A DNA stretch of 64,000 bases from an uncultured Flavobacteriales bacterium (GCA_937974555.1 CALJKR010000083.1:66667-130666); one strand, 5' to 3'; shown: positions 34,258 through 43,794, numbered from the stretch's first letter. Translations and numbers: made by a program. Notes: generated by a model from the sequence alone, not told the origin.

Positions 34258-36674
34258 TAGAATTCAAAATTCCAAGTTATGCTTGGAAGGATTGGGAATA
34301 GACTGACCTGTTTGGCTTGTACTTGGAATGTGCCAGCATTGGCATCTCCTGTTGTGCTGAAATAGATGAAGTAAGGGTTCATTCTATTGTACACATTGTA
34401 GATTGAGAAATTCCACGAACTTCTGAAAAGGCGTTGGCTTGCATTTTTGTTGATCTTGGCCTCTTTTTCTCTTTGGATGGTTTTTTTGGAGGTTACATTC
34501 AGGGAGATATCTGCTCTGTGGTAGGGGGCCATTCTGAAGCTGTTGCGATCTCCATAAATATCAATGACATTGCCTTCATAAAAATACCTGGATATGGGAA
34601 GTGTAATCGCATTTCCAGTGGCGTAAACGAAGACAAAACCAAGATCGACACGTTGTGTCAATTGATAGTTACAGACAAAACTGAAATCATGTCTTCGGTC
34701 CCATCGAGAAGGGAAAGGATTTCCATTGTTGATTTCGCCAAATTGCCGCATGGTTTTGGCCCAGGTGTAACCCACCCAGCCATTGAGCTTGCCAGTTGCT
34801 TTTTTGACAAAAAACTCAGCGCCATAGCTCCAACCTTTACCAAACCAAAGCAGATTATCCATATTGTCCATGTAGGTTTGTGAGGGATCGGCACCCTCTT
34901 GATATTCACTGATGTTGAACATGTCTTTGTAGTAAACTTCAACGCTGGTTTCCCATTGATCATCTTTGAAGTTTCTGAAATATCCCAAACTGTATTGATT
35001 GGAACGTTGGGGTTGATGGCGATCCGTGCTGGGTAACCAAATGTCGGTTGGCAATGAAGTAGGCGAGAAACTATTGAGATGGATGTATTGAAAGTTTCTC
35101 ATGTATCCGGCTTTGATGCTGGATTCATCTTTGAACAACCAACGCGCGCTTAAGCGGGGTTCAAATCCAAAATAGTCGGCTACTTTTTCGCCATTGTTGT
35201 AATGGGTGATGATGGGCATTTGGCCGTTGCCTTTTCCATTGGGGTAAGTATATCGATCAAATGATCCCACATGCAAGAAATAGCTTTCACGTAGTCCAAG
35301 GTTCAACTTTAAAAATTCATTCACATCCCATTCATCTTGAACGTAAACAGCGGCTTCGTGCGAATTTAATCTTGTGGTGTTACTCAAATTAAAATCAGTA
35401 TCGCCACTGGATGCGTAAGAGTTGTTGGGCGTAAAAACGTGATAGGTGTAATCCCATCCCCATTTGATTTTTTGATTGGGTGTTGGGTAGTAACTCCACT
35501 GAGATTTCCATCCATAATCACGGATTCCACTTTTTAGACCAAATACAAAATCACTTTGACCACCTTCAAAACTGAAGGTGTAGTCTGTAAAAGTGAGCAT
35601 CGAGTTAAAAAACAATTTGGGAGTAAAAACGTGATTCCATCTTAAGGTTGATGTGGTGTTACCCCAAGGGATTTTGGTGGAAAATCCAGCCGTTTCATTA
35701 TTAAAACTAAATACATCTCTACCCAAATAGGCACTCAGTGATATCCAGTCTTTGGCTCCGATTTTATAATTGAACTTGGCGTTCAAGTCATAAAAAAAAT
35801 AGCCAGTTCCTTTGATATTGGGATTGCGGTCAATCAATGGCTTGGCCAAAACATCGATGTACGTTCTTCTTCCTGAGATGATAAATGAGGCGGTGTCTTT
35901 TTTGATGGGACCTTCCACGGTGAATCGTGAAGCAATAGAACCAATACCCCCAGAGCCATGAAAGTTTTTGTAGTTGCCATCGCGCAGTGACACATCCAAA
36001 ACACTGGACAATCTCCCGCCATAGGATGAAGGAACGCCCCCTTTGTAAATTTCCAAGTTCTTTACAGCATCAGCATTGAATACGGAAAAAAATCCAAACA
36101 AATGAGAGGCGTTGTAAACGGTGGTGTTGTCCAGCAGAATTAAGTTCTGATCGATGCCGCCGCCACGGACGTAAAATCCGGTGTTTCCTTCTCCCGCTGA
36201 TTGAACGCCTGGTAGCAAGGCAATGGTTTTTAAAATGTCTACTTCGCCAAATACAACAGGTAATTTCTTGATTTGATCGATGGGGATTTCAATTCTTCCC
36301 ATGTCCGTGCTTTCGGTATTTCTCTTTCGATCCGCATTGATGACCAAGGTTTCACTATACCCCTCCTCACTGAGCTGAATGTTGACAACCTGGTTTTTAT
36401 CCAAGTTGATTTGCTGAACAATATTTTTATATCCAATGAAACTGCTGACCAGTGTGTAGTTGCCTTTCTCCAGCGTAATGCTGTAGAAGCCATATACGTT
36501 GGTTGTGGTTCCTGTTTGAAGCTCTTCTATTTTTATGACGGCCCCAACTATGGTTTCACCTGTGATGGAGTCTCTAATTTCACCACTGATGGTGAATTTT
36601 TCTTTTTTCTGCGAGAAAGTTGCTAACGATAAAATCGAAAGCAAAAATGTTAGAATAAAAACCAAGTTTTTCAT
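34257..36674 (-). CDS. TonB-dependent receptor, CarboxypepD_reg-like N-terminus
   Basis: An 805-residue outer-membrane receptor. The signal peptide is residues 1-21 (ends TFSQ). A carboxypeptidase-regulatory-like domain (KFTISGEIRDSITGETIVGAVIKI) occupies 27-105. The plug domain includes VFGEVDILKTIALLPGVQSAGEGNTGFYVRGGG, and a 22-strand barrel ends in the C-terminal phenylalanine (ITWNFEF). No TonB box is obvious and the substrate is unknown. The frame extends to 36722, but the ATG at 36674 starts the signal peptide. A -7 box ends 6 nt upstream in a mirror-symmetric region shared with the DUF5916 gene. Confidence 0.92.
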   Translation of the reverse strand: MKNLVFILTFLLSILSLATFSQKKEKFTISGEIRDSITGETIVGAVIKIEELQTGTTTNVYGFYSITLEKGNYTLVSSFIGYKNIVQQINLDKNQVVNIQLSEEGYSETLVINADRKRNTESTDMGRIEIPIDQIKKLPVVFGEVDILKTIALLPGVQSAGEGNTGFYVRGGGIDQNLILLDNTTVYNASHLFGFFSVFNADAVKNLEIYKGGVPSSYGGRLSSVLDVSLRDGNYKNFHGSGGIGSIASRFTVEGPIKKDTASFIISGRRTYIDVLAKPLIDRNPNIKGTGYFFYDLNAKFNYKIGAKDWISLSAYLGRDVFSFNNETAGFSTKIPWGNTTSTLRWNHVFTPKLFFNSMLTFTDYTFSFEGGQSDFVFGLKSGIRDYGWKSQWSYYPTPNQKIKWGWDYTYHVFTPNNSYASSGDTDFNLSNTTRLNSHEAAVYVQDEWDVNEFLKLNLGLRESYFLHVGSFDRYTYPNGKGNGQMPIITHYNNGEKVADYFGFEPRLSARWLFKDESSIKAGYMRNFQYIHLNSFSPTSLPTDIWLPSTDRHQPQRSNQYSLGYFRNFKDDQWETSVEVYYKDMFNISEYQEGADPSQTYMDNMDNLLWFGKGWSYGAEFFVKKATGKLNGWVGYTWAKTMRQFGEINNGNPFPSRWDRRHDFSFVCNYQLTQRVDLGFVFVYATGNAITLPISRYFYEGNVIDIYGDRNSFRMAPYHRADISLNVTSKKTIQREKEAKINKNASQRLFRSSWNFSIYNVYNRMNPYFIYFSTTGDANAGTFQVQAKQVSLFPILPSITWNFEF

Positions 36675-36708
36675 CGAGTGCAAAAGTACTCGGTTATTTT
36701 TGCACAGA
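36675..36708. promoter_or_regulatory. Mirror-symmetric divergent promoter pair
   Basis: Between the two divergent start codons lie only 34 bp. Minus-strand TACTTTTG (36688-36681) and plus-strand TATTTTTG (36695-36702) each match TAnnTTTG and each end 6 nt before their own start codon (36674 and 36709). They form the arms of the inverted repeat TGCAAAA/TTTTGCA. Each -33 element would have to lie within or beyond the opposite box, so both promoters probably cannot be occupied at once. Confidence 0.65.
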
Positions 36709-39186
36709 ATGAAAAATCCCAATTTCTTAACGATTGTTTGTATACTGAGTCTCGTCTTCTGTTTTCATGGACTTGAAGGACAAAAAGTGACCTTTGGGAA
36801 ATACATTGCATCACCTCCCAAATTGGACGGTATTTTAGAACCCGAAATCTGGTCAGAGGTCCCAATTGCAACGGATTTTATCAGTCAATTGCCGGTGCCG
36901 GGATTGCCTATGAGAGAACGTTCAGAAGTTCAAGTGGCATACACCCAGGAGGCCATGTACATCGCTTTTAATTGTTTGGACAATCATCCGGACAGTATTT
37001 TGAAACAGCTGAGCGGAAGAGACAGCGATGGAAATAGTGATTGGTGTGCCATTTCTTTTAATTGTTATCGAGATGGAATCAATGGTTTCACTTTTGCGGT
37101 TTCACCCTGGGGAGAGCAATGGGATGGGAGAATTACCGGTCAGGAAGAAGGGGACGTAACATGGAATGCCGTTTGGGATTGCAAAGTGAATATATCCGCA
37201 ACTGGTTGGTGCGCAGAATTTAAAATCCCTTTTGCCGCGTTGCGATTTCCGAATCAACCTGAACAAATATGGAATATCAATTTCGCCAGAGAAATTAGAA
37301 GGCACAGACAAATTGGTCAGTGGAACCCGGTATTGCCCAACGGTCCGGGTGAGTTGGCTCAGATGGGTATATTGAAAGGGATTTCAAATATCAAGCCTCC
37401 CAAAAGATTTTTTATGTATCCCTATCTCAGTGGCTATTCCAATTTTGCCAAAGGGCAATCTGCCAGTTTCTCGTACAACGGAGGAATGGATGTCAAGGTA
37501 GGTTTGTCCGATGCCTTCACTTTGGATGCGACATTGATTCCGGATTTTGGTCAAACCATCAGTGATCAATTGATTTTGAATTTGACTCCTTTCGAAATTC
37601 AATTTCAAGACAATCGTCCGTTTTTCATGGAGGGAACAGAGCTTTTTAATAAATCAGGTATCTTTTACTCGCGCCGCATTGGTGACGTACCCATGGGTGC
37701 ATTTGATGTATACAATTCACTCGGAACCAATGAGCGCGTAGTACAAAATTCTTTTCAAACCCAACTGCTCAACAGTACCAAAATTAGTGGAAGGACCCAA
37801 GGGAATTTGGGGGTGGGTTTCATGAATTCGATTACCGCTCCATCAGAGGCAGTTATCGAAGATGCGGAGGGCAAGCAAAGAAATGTAGTCACCCAACCAT
37901 TATCCAATTACAATGTGATGGTCTTGGATCAAAATCTTAAAAACAATTCTTATTTCACCCTCACCAATACCAATGTCACCCGTGCGGGAGAGATTTTGGA
38001 TGCCAATGTGACAGCCTACAATACATCCTTGAAAGACAAGGCCAATCAGTGGGCATTTTCTTCATGGGGGGCTTATTCTTCGCGATTGGGAAAAGAGATG
38101 TTCAGTGTGGCTAAGACCAATCAAAAAGGGTTTTCACAAGGGGCAAGCATGGCCAAGATTAGCGGTAATTTAACTGGATCATTGGGATATTATATGGAAA
38201 GCGATGGCTACAATCCCAACGATTTGGGTTACTTGCAAGCCAATAATTCATGGGGCCAATTTTTTTCTGTAGGATATAAGAAATATGAATCTTTTGGACC
38301 TTTTAACCGAATGTGGAGTGAATTGAGTTTGACCCGAGAGAGTTTATATGCACCCCGTTCTTTTTCAAATTTCCAGATGGATGCGGAGGTTGGTGTGAAT
38401 ACCCACCGCTTTGTCACCTACAACATCAGTTACCATGGCGAACCTGTTCGGGGATACAACTTTTTTGAGCCCCGGGTATGGGGAATGAAATTCCATGATT
38501 TTACACACCATGAAATTGGCGGTTGGATTTCCACCGATTATCGCAAGAAATTGGCAGTGGATGTGGGTGGAAAATATGGACGGTATGACTTCCAAGGGAG
38601 ATACATCCACAACTGGCGAGTATCCCCGCGCTTCCGAGTCAATGACCATTGGATGTTGATTTATGTATACAGCAAGCAGCAACATTTCAATGATGTTGGA
38701 TTTTCTACTTTTCAGTCAGACTCCGCAATTCCAGTTTTTGGAAGAAGGGATGTTATTTCTCATACCAATGTATTAACGGTGGCCTATAGCTTTAATCCTA
38801 TTATGTCCATCAATTGCAGGGTCCGACATTATTGGGGCTATTCCCGATATCATCAGTTCTATAATTTAGATCCCAATGGTGATTTGGTGCAGTCCACATT
38901 TGATGGTTTTGGCGGAGATGCAAGTAGCTGGGTGAATCGTAATTTTAACTCTTTCACTATAGACTGTTTTTATCGTTGGAATTTCACTCCGGGCAGTGAG
39001 TGCATCATTGCATGGAAGTGGGCGCAGATTGATGAAACCAATCAGATTCCATCCGGATTGCTGGAAGATATCAACCAATTGGAGACCATTCCACAAACCG
39101 GTAGTGTCAGTCTACGCTTGGTTTATTTTCTGGATTATCGCTTGTTGACCAAAAACAAGGGAGAGGCGATTTCAAAATTTATGTAG
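36709..39186 (+). CDS. DUF5916 protein with CBM9-like N-terminal domain
   Basis: An 825-residue exported protein. The signal peptide is residues 1-24 (ends LEGQ). Residues about 30-215 form a carbohydrate-binding family 9-like domain (PPKLDGILEPEIWSEVP ... GWCAEFKIPFAALRFP), and the rest is the DUF5916 region with barrel-like strands (FQDNRPFFMEGTELFNKSGIFYSRRIGD). Family members lie in the outer membrane and are often near TonB-dependent receptors; function unproven. The frame is open from 36535, but that extension overlaps the divergent TBDR gene and lacks a signal peptide; the ATG at 36709 is clear. Confidence 0.87.
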   Translation: MKNPNFLTIVCILSLVFCFHGLEGQKVTFGKYIASPPKLDGILEPEIWSEVPIATDFISQLPVPGLPMRERSEVQVAYTQEAMYIAFNCLDNHPDSILKQLSGRDSDGNSDWCAISFNCYRDGINGFTFAVSPWGEQWDGRITGQEEGDVTWNAVWDCKVNISATGWCAEFKIPFAALRFPNQPEQIWNINFAREIRRHRQIGQWNPVLPNGPGELAQMGILKGISNIKPPKRFFMYPYLSGYSNFAKGQSASFSYNGGMDVKVGLSDAFTLDATLIPDFGQTISDQLILNLTPFEIQFQDNRPFFMEGTELFNKSGIFYSRRIGDVPMGAFDVYNSLGTNERVVQNSFQTQLLNSTKISGRTQGNLGVGFMNSITAPSEAVIEDAEGKQRNVVTQPLSNYNVMVLDQNLKNNSYFTLTNTNVTRAGEILDANVTAYNTSLKDKANQWAFSSWGAYSSRLGKEMFSVAKTNQKGFSQGASMAKISGNLTGSLGYYMESDGYNPNDLGYLQANNSWGQFFSVGYKKYESFGPFNRMWSELSLTRESLYAPRSFSNFQMDAEVGVNTHRFVTYNISYHGEPVRGYNFFEPRVWGMKFHDFTHHEIGGWISTDYRKKLAVDVGGKYGRYDFQGRYIHNWRVSPRFRVNDHWMLIYVYSKQQHFNDVGFSTFQSDSAIPVFGRRDVISHTNVLTVAYSFNPIMSINCRVRHYWGYSRYHQFYNLDPNGDLVQSTFDGFGGDASSWVNRNFNSFTIDCFYRWNFTPGSECIIAWKWAQIDETNQIPSGLLEDINQLETIPQTGSVSLRLVYFLDYRLLTKNKGEAISKFM

Positions 39187-39236
39187 GTCTTGCAACCTTT
39201 TGTCCATTATTTTAGTTACAGATAACGAAGCCATTG

Positions 39237-39782
39237 ATGGACAAAGATCAGAGAAAAATGATTGAGGCTTGTTGCCGTCATGAAAGATGGGCACAAGAAA
39301 AATTGTACAAGCAATTTTCTGGTTTGCTGTTCGCTATTTGCTTGCGATATGCCAAAAACAGAATGGATGCACAAGATGTATTGCAGGAAGTTTTTGTGAA
39401 GATATACACCCATCTTTCTACCTATCAATTTGATGGAAGTTTTGAGGGTTGGTTGAGAAGGATTGCGGTGAACACAAGTATCACCTATTACAGAAAAGCG
39501 GTGAAAAAGGCCATTGAGCGGGACATTGATGATGGGGTTTTTGAAGTTTCTGATGTAGAAATGGATGTGTTGGGGAATTTTGGAGTGGCGGATATGATGC
39601 AATGTATAGAGCAACTGCCGATGGGGTACAAGACGGTTTTTAACCTATATGTTATAGAAGGATATAAGCACAAAGAGATAGCGGAAATTTTAGGAGTGGA
39701 CATCAACACCTCAAAATCGCAGTTGTCTAGAGCCAAAGTGCAAGTGCAAAAAGAGTTGGAAAAATTGAATCAACGAAAATGA
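39237..39782 (+). CDS. ECF-type RNA polymerase sigma factor
   Basis: A 181-residue sigma-70 family factor with regions 2 and 4 only. Region 2 is QLYKQFSG-like and includes AICLRYAKNRMDAQDVLQEVFVKIYTHL; region 4 is MPMGYKTVFNLYVIEGYKHKEIAEILGVDINTSKSQLSRAKVQVQKEL. It belongs to the RpoE-like ECF class common in Bacteroidota. The ATG at 39237 is preferred over a TTG one codon upstream. The stop overlaps the start of the next gene (ATGA), which encodes a candidate anti-sigma factor. Confidence 0.93.
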   Translation: MDKDQRKMIEACCRHERWAQEKLYKQFSGLLFAICLRYAKNRMDAQDVLQEVFVKIYTHLSTYQFDGSFEGWLRRIAVNTSITYYRKAVKKAIERDIDDGVFEVSDVEMDVLGNFGVADMMQCIEQLPMGYKTVFNLYVIEGYKHKEIAEILGVDINTSKSQLSRAKVQVQKELEKLNQRK

Positions 39783-40348
39783 AAATGAGCGAGCGAAATT
39801 CGATGCAAAATATTTTTGATCAAATCAGAGATCAACAGGTAGAAGCGCCGTTAAGTGTAATGGAAAGCGCCATTCAACAAGCCAATCAACGCAGACGCCG
39901 TAAGATTTTGCTTCGTTGGACATCCATGTGTGCAGTGATCACGGCCATTGTATTCGGACTTTGGCCCAAACCAGTTGAAAGGATTCAACCCCAGATTCAG
40001 ACCGTTTCTCCATCACAAGAGAAATCTGGCTCAGTGGCCGTTCCTGAAATCAATAAGAGCACCAAAACTTCCGAATCAGAGGTAAGCCAAAAGGCCTTGA
40101 TTCAAAAGAACAAAAGTCGCGGTTCGTCCAACATTGTTTCTGGTAGCAGTCATCCGAGCGACAATGCAGTGATTACCCAGGAGAGCCAAGATTTGCCGAA
40201 GTTGGACCAGGTGCAAGCGCAAGACAGTGTTCAGCGTCCCCTTCCGCAAAATGAGAATCCTGCACAATCAACTCCAACGGTCGGGTCAAAAGTCAAGCAG
40301 TCCAAACAAGGTACCCGCAAATTGAAGCTGATTGTTCCCAAGCCTTGA
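39779..40348 (+). CDS. Candidate membrane anti-sigma factor
   Basis: A 189-residue protein with one membrane helix (about residues 44-62, after QRRRRKILLR). A 40-residue cytoplasmic N-terminus (MQNIFDQIRDQQVEAPLSVME) and a periplasmic Ser/Gln/Pro-rich tail of about 125 residues ending in basic KLKLIVPKP flank it. There is no recognisable zinc anti-sigma (HxxxCxxC) motif. I infer anti-sigma function only from topology and the 4-bp overlap with the ECF sigma gene. The next gene begins 3 bp after its stop. Confidence 0.6.
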   Translation: MKMSERNSMQNIFDQIRDQQVEAPLSVMESAIQQANQRRRRKILLRWTSMCAVITAIVFGLWPKPVERIQPQIQTVSPSQEKSGSVAVPEINKSTKTSESEVSQKALIQKNKSRGSSNIVSGSSHPSDNAVITQESQDLPKLDQVQAQDSVQRPLPQNENPAQSTPTVGSKVKQSKQGTRKLKLIVPKP

Positions 40349-40350
40349 GC

Positions 40351-41253
40351 ATGCGATCGGTGATTTTCATCCTGGGTATTATTTGCTTTAGCATTTCCGC
40401 TTCAGCAATACCTACATTGGATACTTTAATCATCGGGGGAGAGAAAGTCTATTTAGAAGAGGAAACCGTAGCTTCCGGCGATTCAGAAATTTGGATGAAT
40501 TACCAAGCCGATTATAGGCGTATTCCCAGGACTATCAAGTGGGGTATTCAGATCGCAGCGGGTGGAATGATTCAAAAGGACATTTGGTCTTCTTATCAAT
40601 CCGCACAGTCCATAGCGCAGTTCAATGTTGATCATCAGCATTGGCGATGGTCGCCCAGTTTTGGGTTTTCAGGATATGCCATGTGGAATGAGACCATTGG
40701 ATTGGGTTTGGGTTGGAATTCAAAATCGTTGACTCGCCGCACGGAATGGGCGTTGCCCCTGACCAACGAGGACGAAGGGGCATACGGATTTCGTTACCAA
40801 CCCGAAGGCTTGGTTCAAATCGATTTAATTGATGTCGACTCCACTGGATTTTTCGAGTTGGATACAACACTTTTGCAAACCCATGCGGGTAGTTTTAAAG
40901 CCAAGTCGGTTGAGCTGCCCGTGTATTGGGTGTTTGCGTATGAAGCTCCTCGCTCATTGTGGAGCTATCAGGGATTTTTGGGCGCAGTTTATTCTAAAAC
41001 GACGACAAATTCGGGAAAGGCCACCCTGATCAGTTTGGATGAAAAGAAATTGATTCAAGGCACATGGGAAAGTGCTACTTATTCACAGTGGTCGATGTAT
41101 GGACGCATAGCTGCTCAGCGCAGATTAAGTGCGGATACCAAGATTTTTGCTGCTATTGCAGGACATTGGCCCACAACTTCCATTTCATCTCCCATGGGTC
41201 CGGTTGTTAGTATACCGTTTGATTTAACATTTGGGATTTCCTGGGAGTATTAA
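40351..41253 (+). CDS. Exported barrel-like protein in the sigma operon
   Basis: A 300-residue predicted outer-membrane beta-barrel. The signal peptide is residues 1-20 (ends SASA). Alternating amphipathic strands (WGIQIAAGGMIQK, WSPSFGFSGYAMWNETIGLGLGW) run to the C-terminal IPFDLTFGISWEY, which ends in the aromatic residue typical of barrels. No family recognised. The ATG at 40351 is chosen over a TTG two codons earlier that overlaps the preceding stop. It is the third gene of the ECF operon and may be its envelope sensor or its target. Confidence 0.6.
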   Translation: MRSVIFILGIICFSISASAIPTLDTLIIGGEKVYLEEETVASGDSEIWMNYQADYRRIPRTIKWGIQIAAGGMIQKDIWSSYQSAQSIAQFNVDHQHWRWSPSFGFSGYAMWNETIGLGLGWNSKSLTRRTEWALPLTNEDEGAYGFRYQPEGLVQIDLIDVDSTGFFELDTTLLQTHAGSFKAKSVELPVYWVFAYEAPRSLWSYQGFLGAVYSKTTTNSGKATLISLDEKKLIQGTWESATYSQWSMYGRIAAQRRLSADTKIFAAIAGHWPTTSISSPMGPVVSIPFDLTFGISWEY

Positions 41254-41278
41254 ATCTGATTACATTCGTGTACCCAGT

Positions 41279-42310
41279 ATGCCTATGAGCCAAATCAGAT
41301 TTTTAATTCTAATTGTTGCCTTCACCCCCCTCATGGCAGGAGCGCAATGGGCAAAATTTGATTTTGAAAATTACTTTGGGTTGCCCAATGGATTGGGCCA
41401 ATGGTACAATGTTAACGGGGTATTCAATCCCTCAAACAATGGTTTGGCTTCGCCAGATTATTACCATGCATTGGGAAGTGCCTCATGTGATTTACCTGAA
41501 ACCCCCTTTGCTATTGTACCTGCATATTCCGGACAGGGCATGATGGGATTGGCATTGGCATCCACCAAAGGAACCAACACCAGGGAATATTTATCGGTCC
41601 AGTTTACAGAGCCCTTAACAATTGGCGCCAAATACAAAATTTCGATACCTTGGACATCGGGTACTCCAACACCAGTATCTGTTTCGGGTTTGACGATCTC
41701 TGATTTGGGAGTTTTACTTTCATCGGAGTTGCCGCAGCAATCCGGAGTTTCGCCTATACAGCTAAATCCTCAATTTATTTTTCGCCAAGAGTTATATTCC
41801 ACTACGTGGCGTGAGGCGACGATTGAGTTTGTTGCAGAGTCCAATGACTTATTCATGACGATTGGGTTGTTTGGTTCGGATGATAACAAGGCCATTATCA
41901 ATCGGGGAAATGCCAATTCAACGATGTCTTATTATTTCTTTGATGACATTAGGGTAGAGAAGTTGATGGATTCTTCTGATTTCGTCAATCCCATTATCAA
42001 CTCGGGGATAGAAGAAGTGGTAGAGGCGGTCAAAGCAGATGTGATATATGTACCCAATTCTTTTACTCCCAATGAGGATGGAACCAATGATGCATTTTTG
42101 GCTTTGGACCATGAGATTCAGGGTTGGGACTTGAAAATATTTAATCGCTGGGGACAATTGATTTATCATTCTAAATCGGCTATGCAAGGCTGGACAGCCA
42201 GTGAGGTTGATAAAGCTGTAGATGCGGAAACTTTTTTTTGGACCTTGGAATATGTCAACACCAAGGATATTAAGGAAAGTCATCGGGGCAATGTTTATCT
42301 GATAAGATAG
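41279..42310 (+). CDS. Secreted protein with T9SS type B (gliding-type) sorting domain
   Basis: A 343-residue secreted protein. The signal peptide covers about residues 1-23 (ends MAGAQ). A jelly-roll-like middle (WAKFDFENYFGLPNG ... MSYYFFDDIRVEKL) resembles carbohydrate-binding modules of gliding-associated proteins. The last ~85 residues are a type B CTD (YVPNSFTPNEDGTNDAF ... DLKIFNRWGQLIY ... GNVYLIR), as found in gliding motility-associated proteins. A nearby ATG at 41285 is possible. TAcaTTcG (41261-41268) suggests its own promoter besides read-through from the sigma operon. Confidence 0.85.
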   Translation: MPMSQIRFLILIVAFTPLMAGAQWAKFDFENYFGLPNGLGQWYNVNGVFNPSNNGLASPDYYHALGSASCDLPETPFAIVPAYSGQGMMGLALASTKGTNTREYLSVQFTEPLTIGAKYKISIPWTSGTPTPVSVSGLTISDLGVLLSSELPQQSGVSPIQLNPQFIFRQELYSTTWREATIEFVAESNDLFMTIGLFGSDDNKAIINRGNANSTMSYYFFDDIRVEKLMDSSDFVNPIINSGIEEVVEAVKADVIYVPNSFTPNEDGTNDAFLALDHEIQGWDLKIFNRWGQLIYHSKSAMQGWTASEVDKAVDAETFFWTLEYVNTKDIKESHRGNVYLIR

Positions 42311-42333
42311 CGGACAATCACTAAATTCGCAGG

Positions 42334-43794
42334 GTGAATTTGTGGTTCAAAAAATCAATTCAGGATTTTTATCCTTCTGTACAAAGCATAGGTGATGCAT
42401 GGTCATCACGGTTTACGCGTCTTGAATCCAGGAAGACTTTTTCCGAAGAACAAAGGAGCATTTTGGTTGATGTTTTGAAATCCCAATATGCAGGTGTGGA
42501 GACCACGGCTCGCGTTGAGTCCAATATCAATATGCTTCTCTCTGCAGATACCTACACGATTACCACTGGGCAGCAAATGGTCACCGGCATGGGACCATGG
42601 ATGATCTTGCATAAGCTTGCTACCGCCATTCATTTAGCGGAAAAGTGGAAATTGGAATTTCCGGAACAGCATTTTGTTCCGGTGTTTTGGATGGCAACAG
42701 AGGATCACGACTGGCCTGAAATTGCGCAAATACAATCAGGAAGCAAAAGAAGAAGTTGGACTACTTTGCACACAGGAGCAGTTGGCCGCATGCCTTGTGA
42801 CGAAACGGTAGATGCGTTGTTGAAATGGAACGAAGATTTTCCTTCCGACGCATTCCCGGAAGAAGTCATACGCATTTACAAGCAATCCTCGTCTTTGTCT
42901 GGAGCCTACAGACAATTGGTGAACCATTATTTCAAGGAAAGTGGTTTGGTCGTGTTGGATGCGGATGATGTGCGTTTAAAAATCTCGGCTTTGCCCGTAT
43001 TTGAGCAAGATGCCTTGCATTCCAGTTTATACAAAACCGCCCAAAGATTGGGTGTTGCTTCGGGAGAGATTGAGATTAAGACCTGTAATTTATTTTCACT
43101 TGAGAATAAAGAGCGTTTGAGATTGGATCCAAGCCAATACGAGGTATTGGCCAAAAATGCCCCTGGGGATATCAGTCCCAATGTGGCTTTGCGCATCATG
43201 TATCAAGAGCACATATTGCCTAACGTGGTTTATGTTGGAGGACCATCCGAGCAGCGATATTGGAAGCAGGTGATGACTTGCATGGAGGAGATGCAAATTC
43301 CTCATGCCGCTTTTGCTTTGCGAGAGAGAGGTTGTGTGATTCCAGAGAGGTTGATGCAAAAATGGGGTGAGAAGGGATTTGATGAAAGTGCTTTCCAATG
43401 GAATGAAAAACAATTGAAGGATCGTTTATTGGCGCATTGGGGCGAATTGCCATTGGGAAGTTTGGGAGAAAAATTGAGTAAGCTATATCAAGAAGCGCGC
43501 GAGTCAGTGCAAAATGAAGATCCCACTTTATTGGCGAGCCTGGAGGGGGAGTTGAAAAAAGCCCAATCCGGGATTGAGCAAATCAGAGCAAAAATAGACC
43601 GCGTCCGAAAAAGAAAAGATGCTGAAAATATGCAATGGGTAGAGCGCTGGGTAGAGGTGGTAAGCCCCTTGAACGCTTTGCAGGAACGAAACAACTATTG
43701 GTTGATTGCTCATCACAAAAAAGCCATCCCTTTTCAGGAATGGCTTTCAATGATTGATCCGATGGACCCTTCTTTTAAAATTTGGATCTATTGA
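42334..43794 (+). CDS. bshC: Bacillithiol synthase BshC (cysteine-adding enzyme)
   Basis: Last step of bacillithiol synthesis, adding cysteine to GlcN-malate. The 486-residue length is normal. The diagnostic ITTGQQMVTGMGPWMILHK is near the N-terminus, with FVPVFWMATEDHDWPEI and NVVYVGGPSEQRYWKQV further on and a coiled coil (about 400-440) in the C-terminal part. BshA and BshB are not in the window. The start is GTG at 42334; TAaaTTcG ends 4 nt upstream, so the transcript may be leaderless with a GTG. Convergent with the next gene, stops directly adjacent. Confidence 0.92.
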   Translation: MNLWFKKSIQDFYPSVQSIGDAWSSRFTRLESRKTFSEEQRSILVDVLKSQYAGVETTARVESNINMLLSADTYTITTGQQMVTGMGPWMILHKLATAIHLAEKWKLEFPEQHFVPVFWMATEDHDWPEIAQIQSGSKRRSWTTLHTGAVGRMPCDETVDALLKWNEDFPSDAFPEEVIRIYKQSSSLSGAYRQLVNHYFKESGLVVLDADDVRLKISALPVFEQDALHSSLYKTAQRLGVASGEIEIKTCNLFSLENKERLRLDPSQYEVLAKNAPGDISPNVALRIMYQEHILPNVVYVGGPSEQRYWKQVMTCMEEMQIPHAAFALRERGCVIPERLMQKWGEKGFDESAFQWNEKQLKDRLLAHWGELPLGSLGEKLSKLYQEARESVQNEDPTLLASLEGELKKAQSGIEQIRAKIDRVRKRKDAENMQWVERWVEVVSPLNALQERNNYWLIAHHKKAIPFQEWLSMIDPMDPSFKIWIY

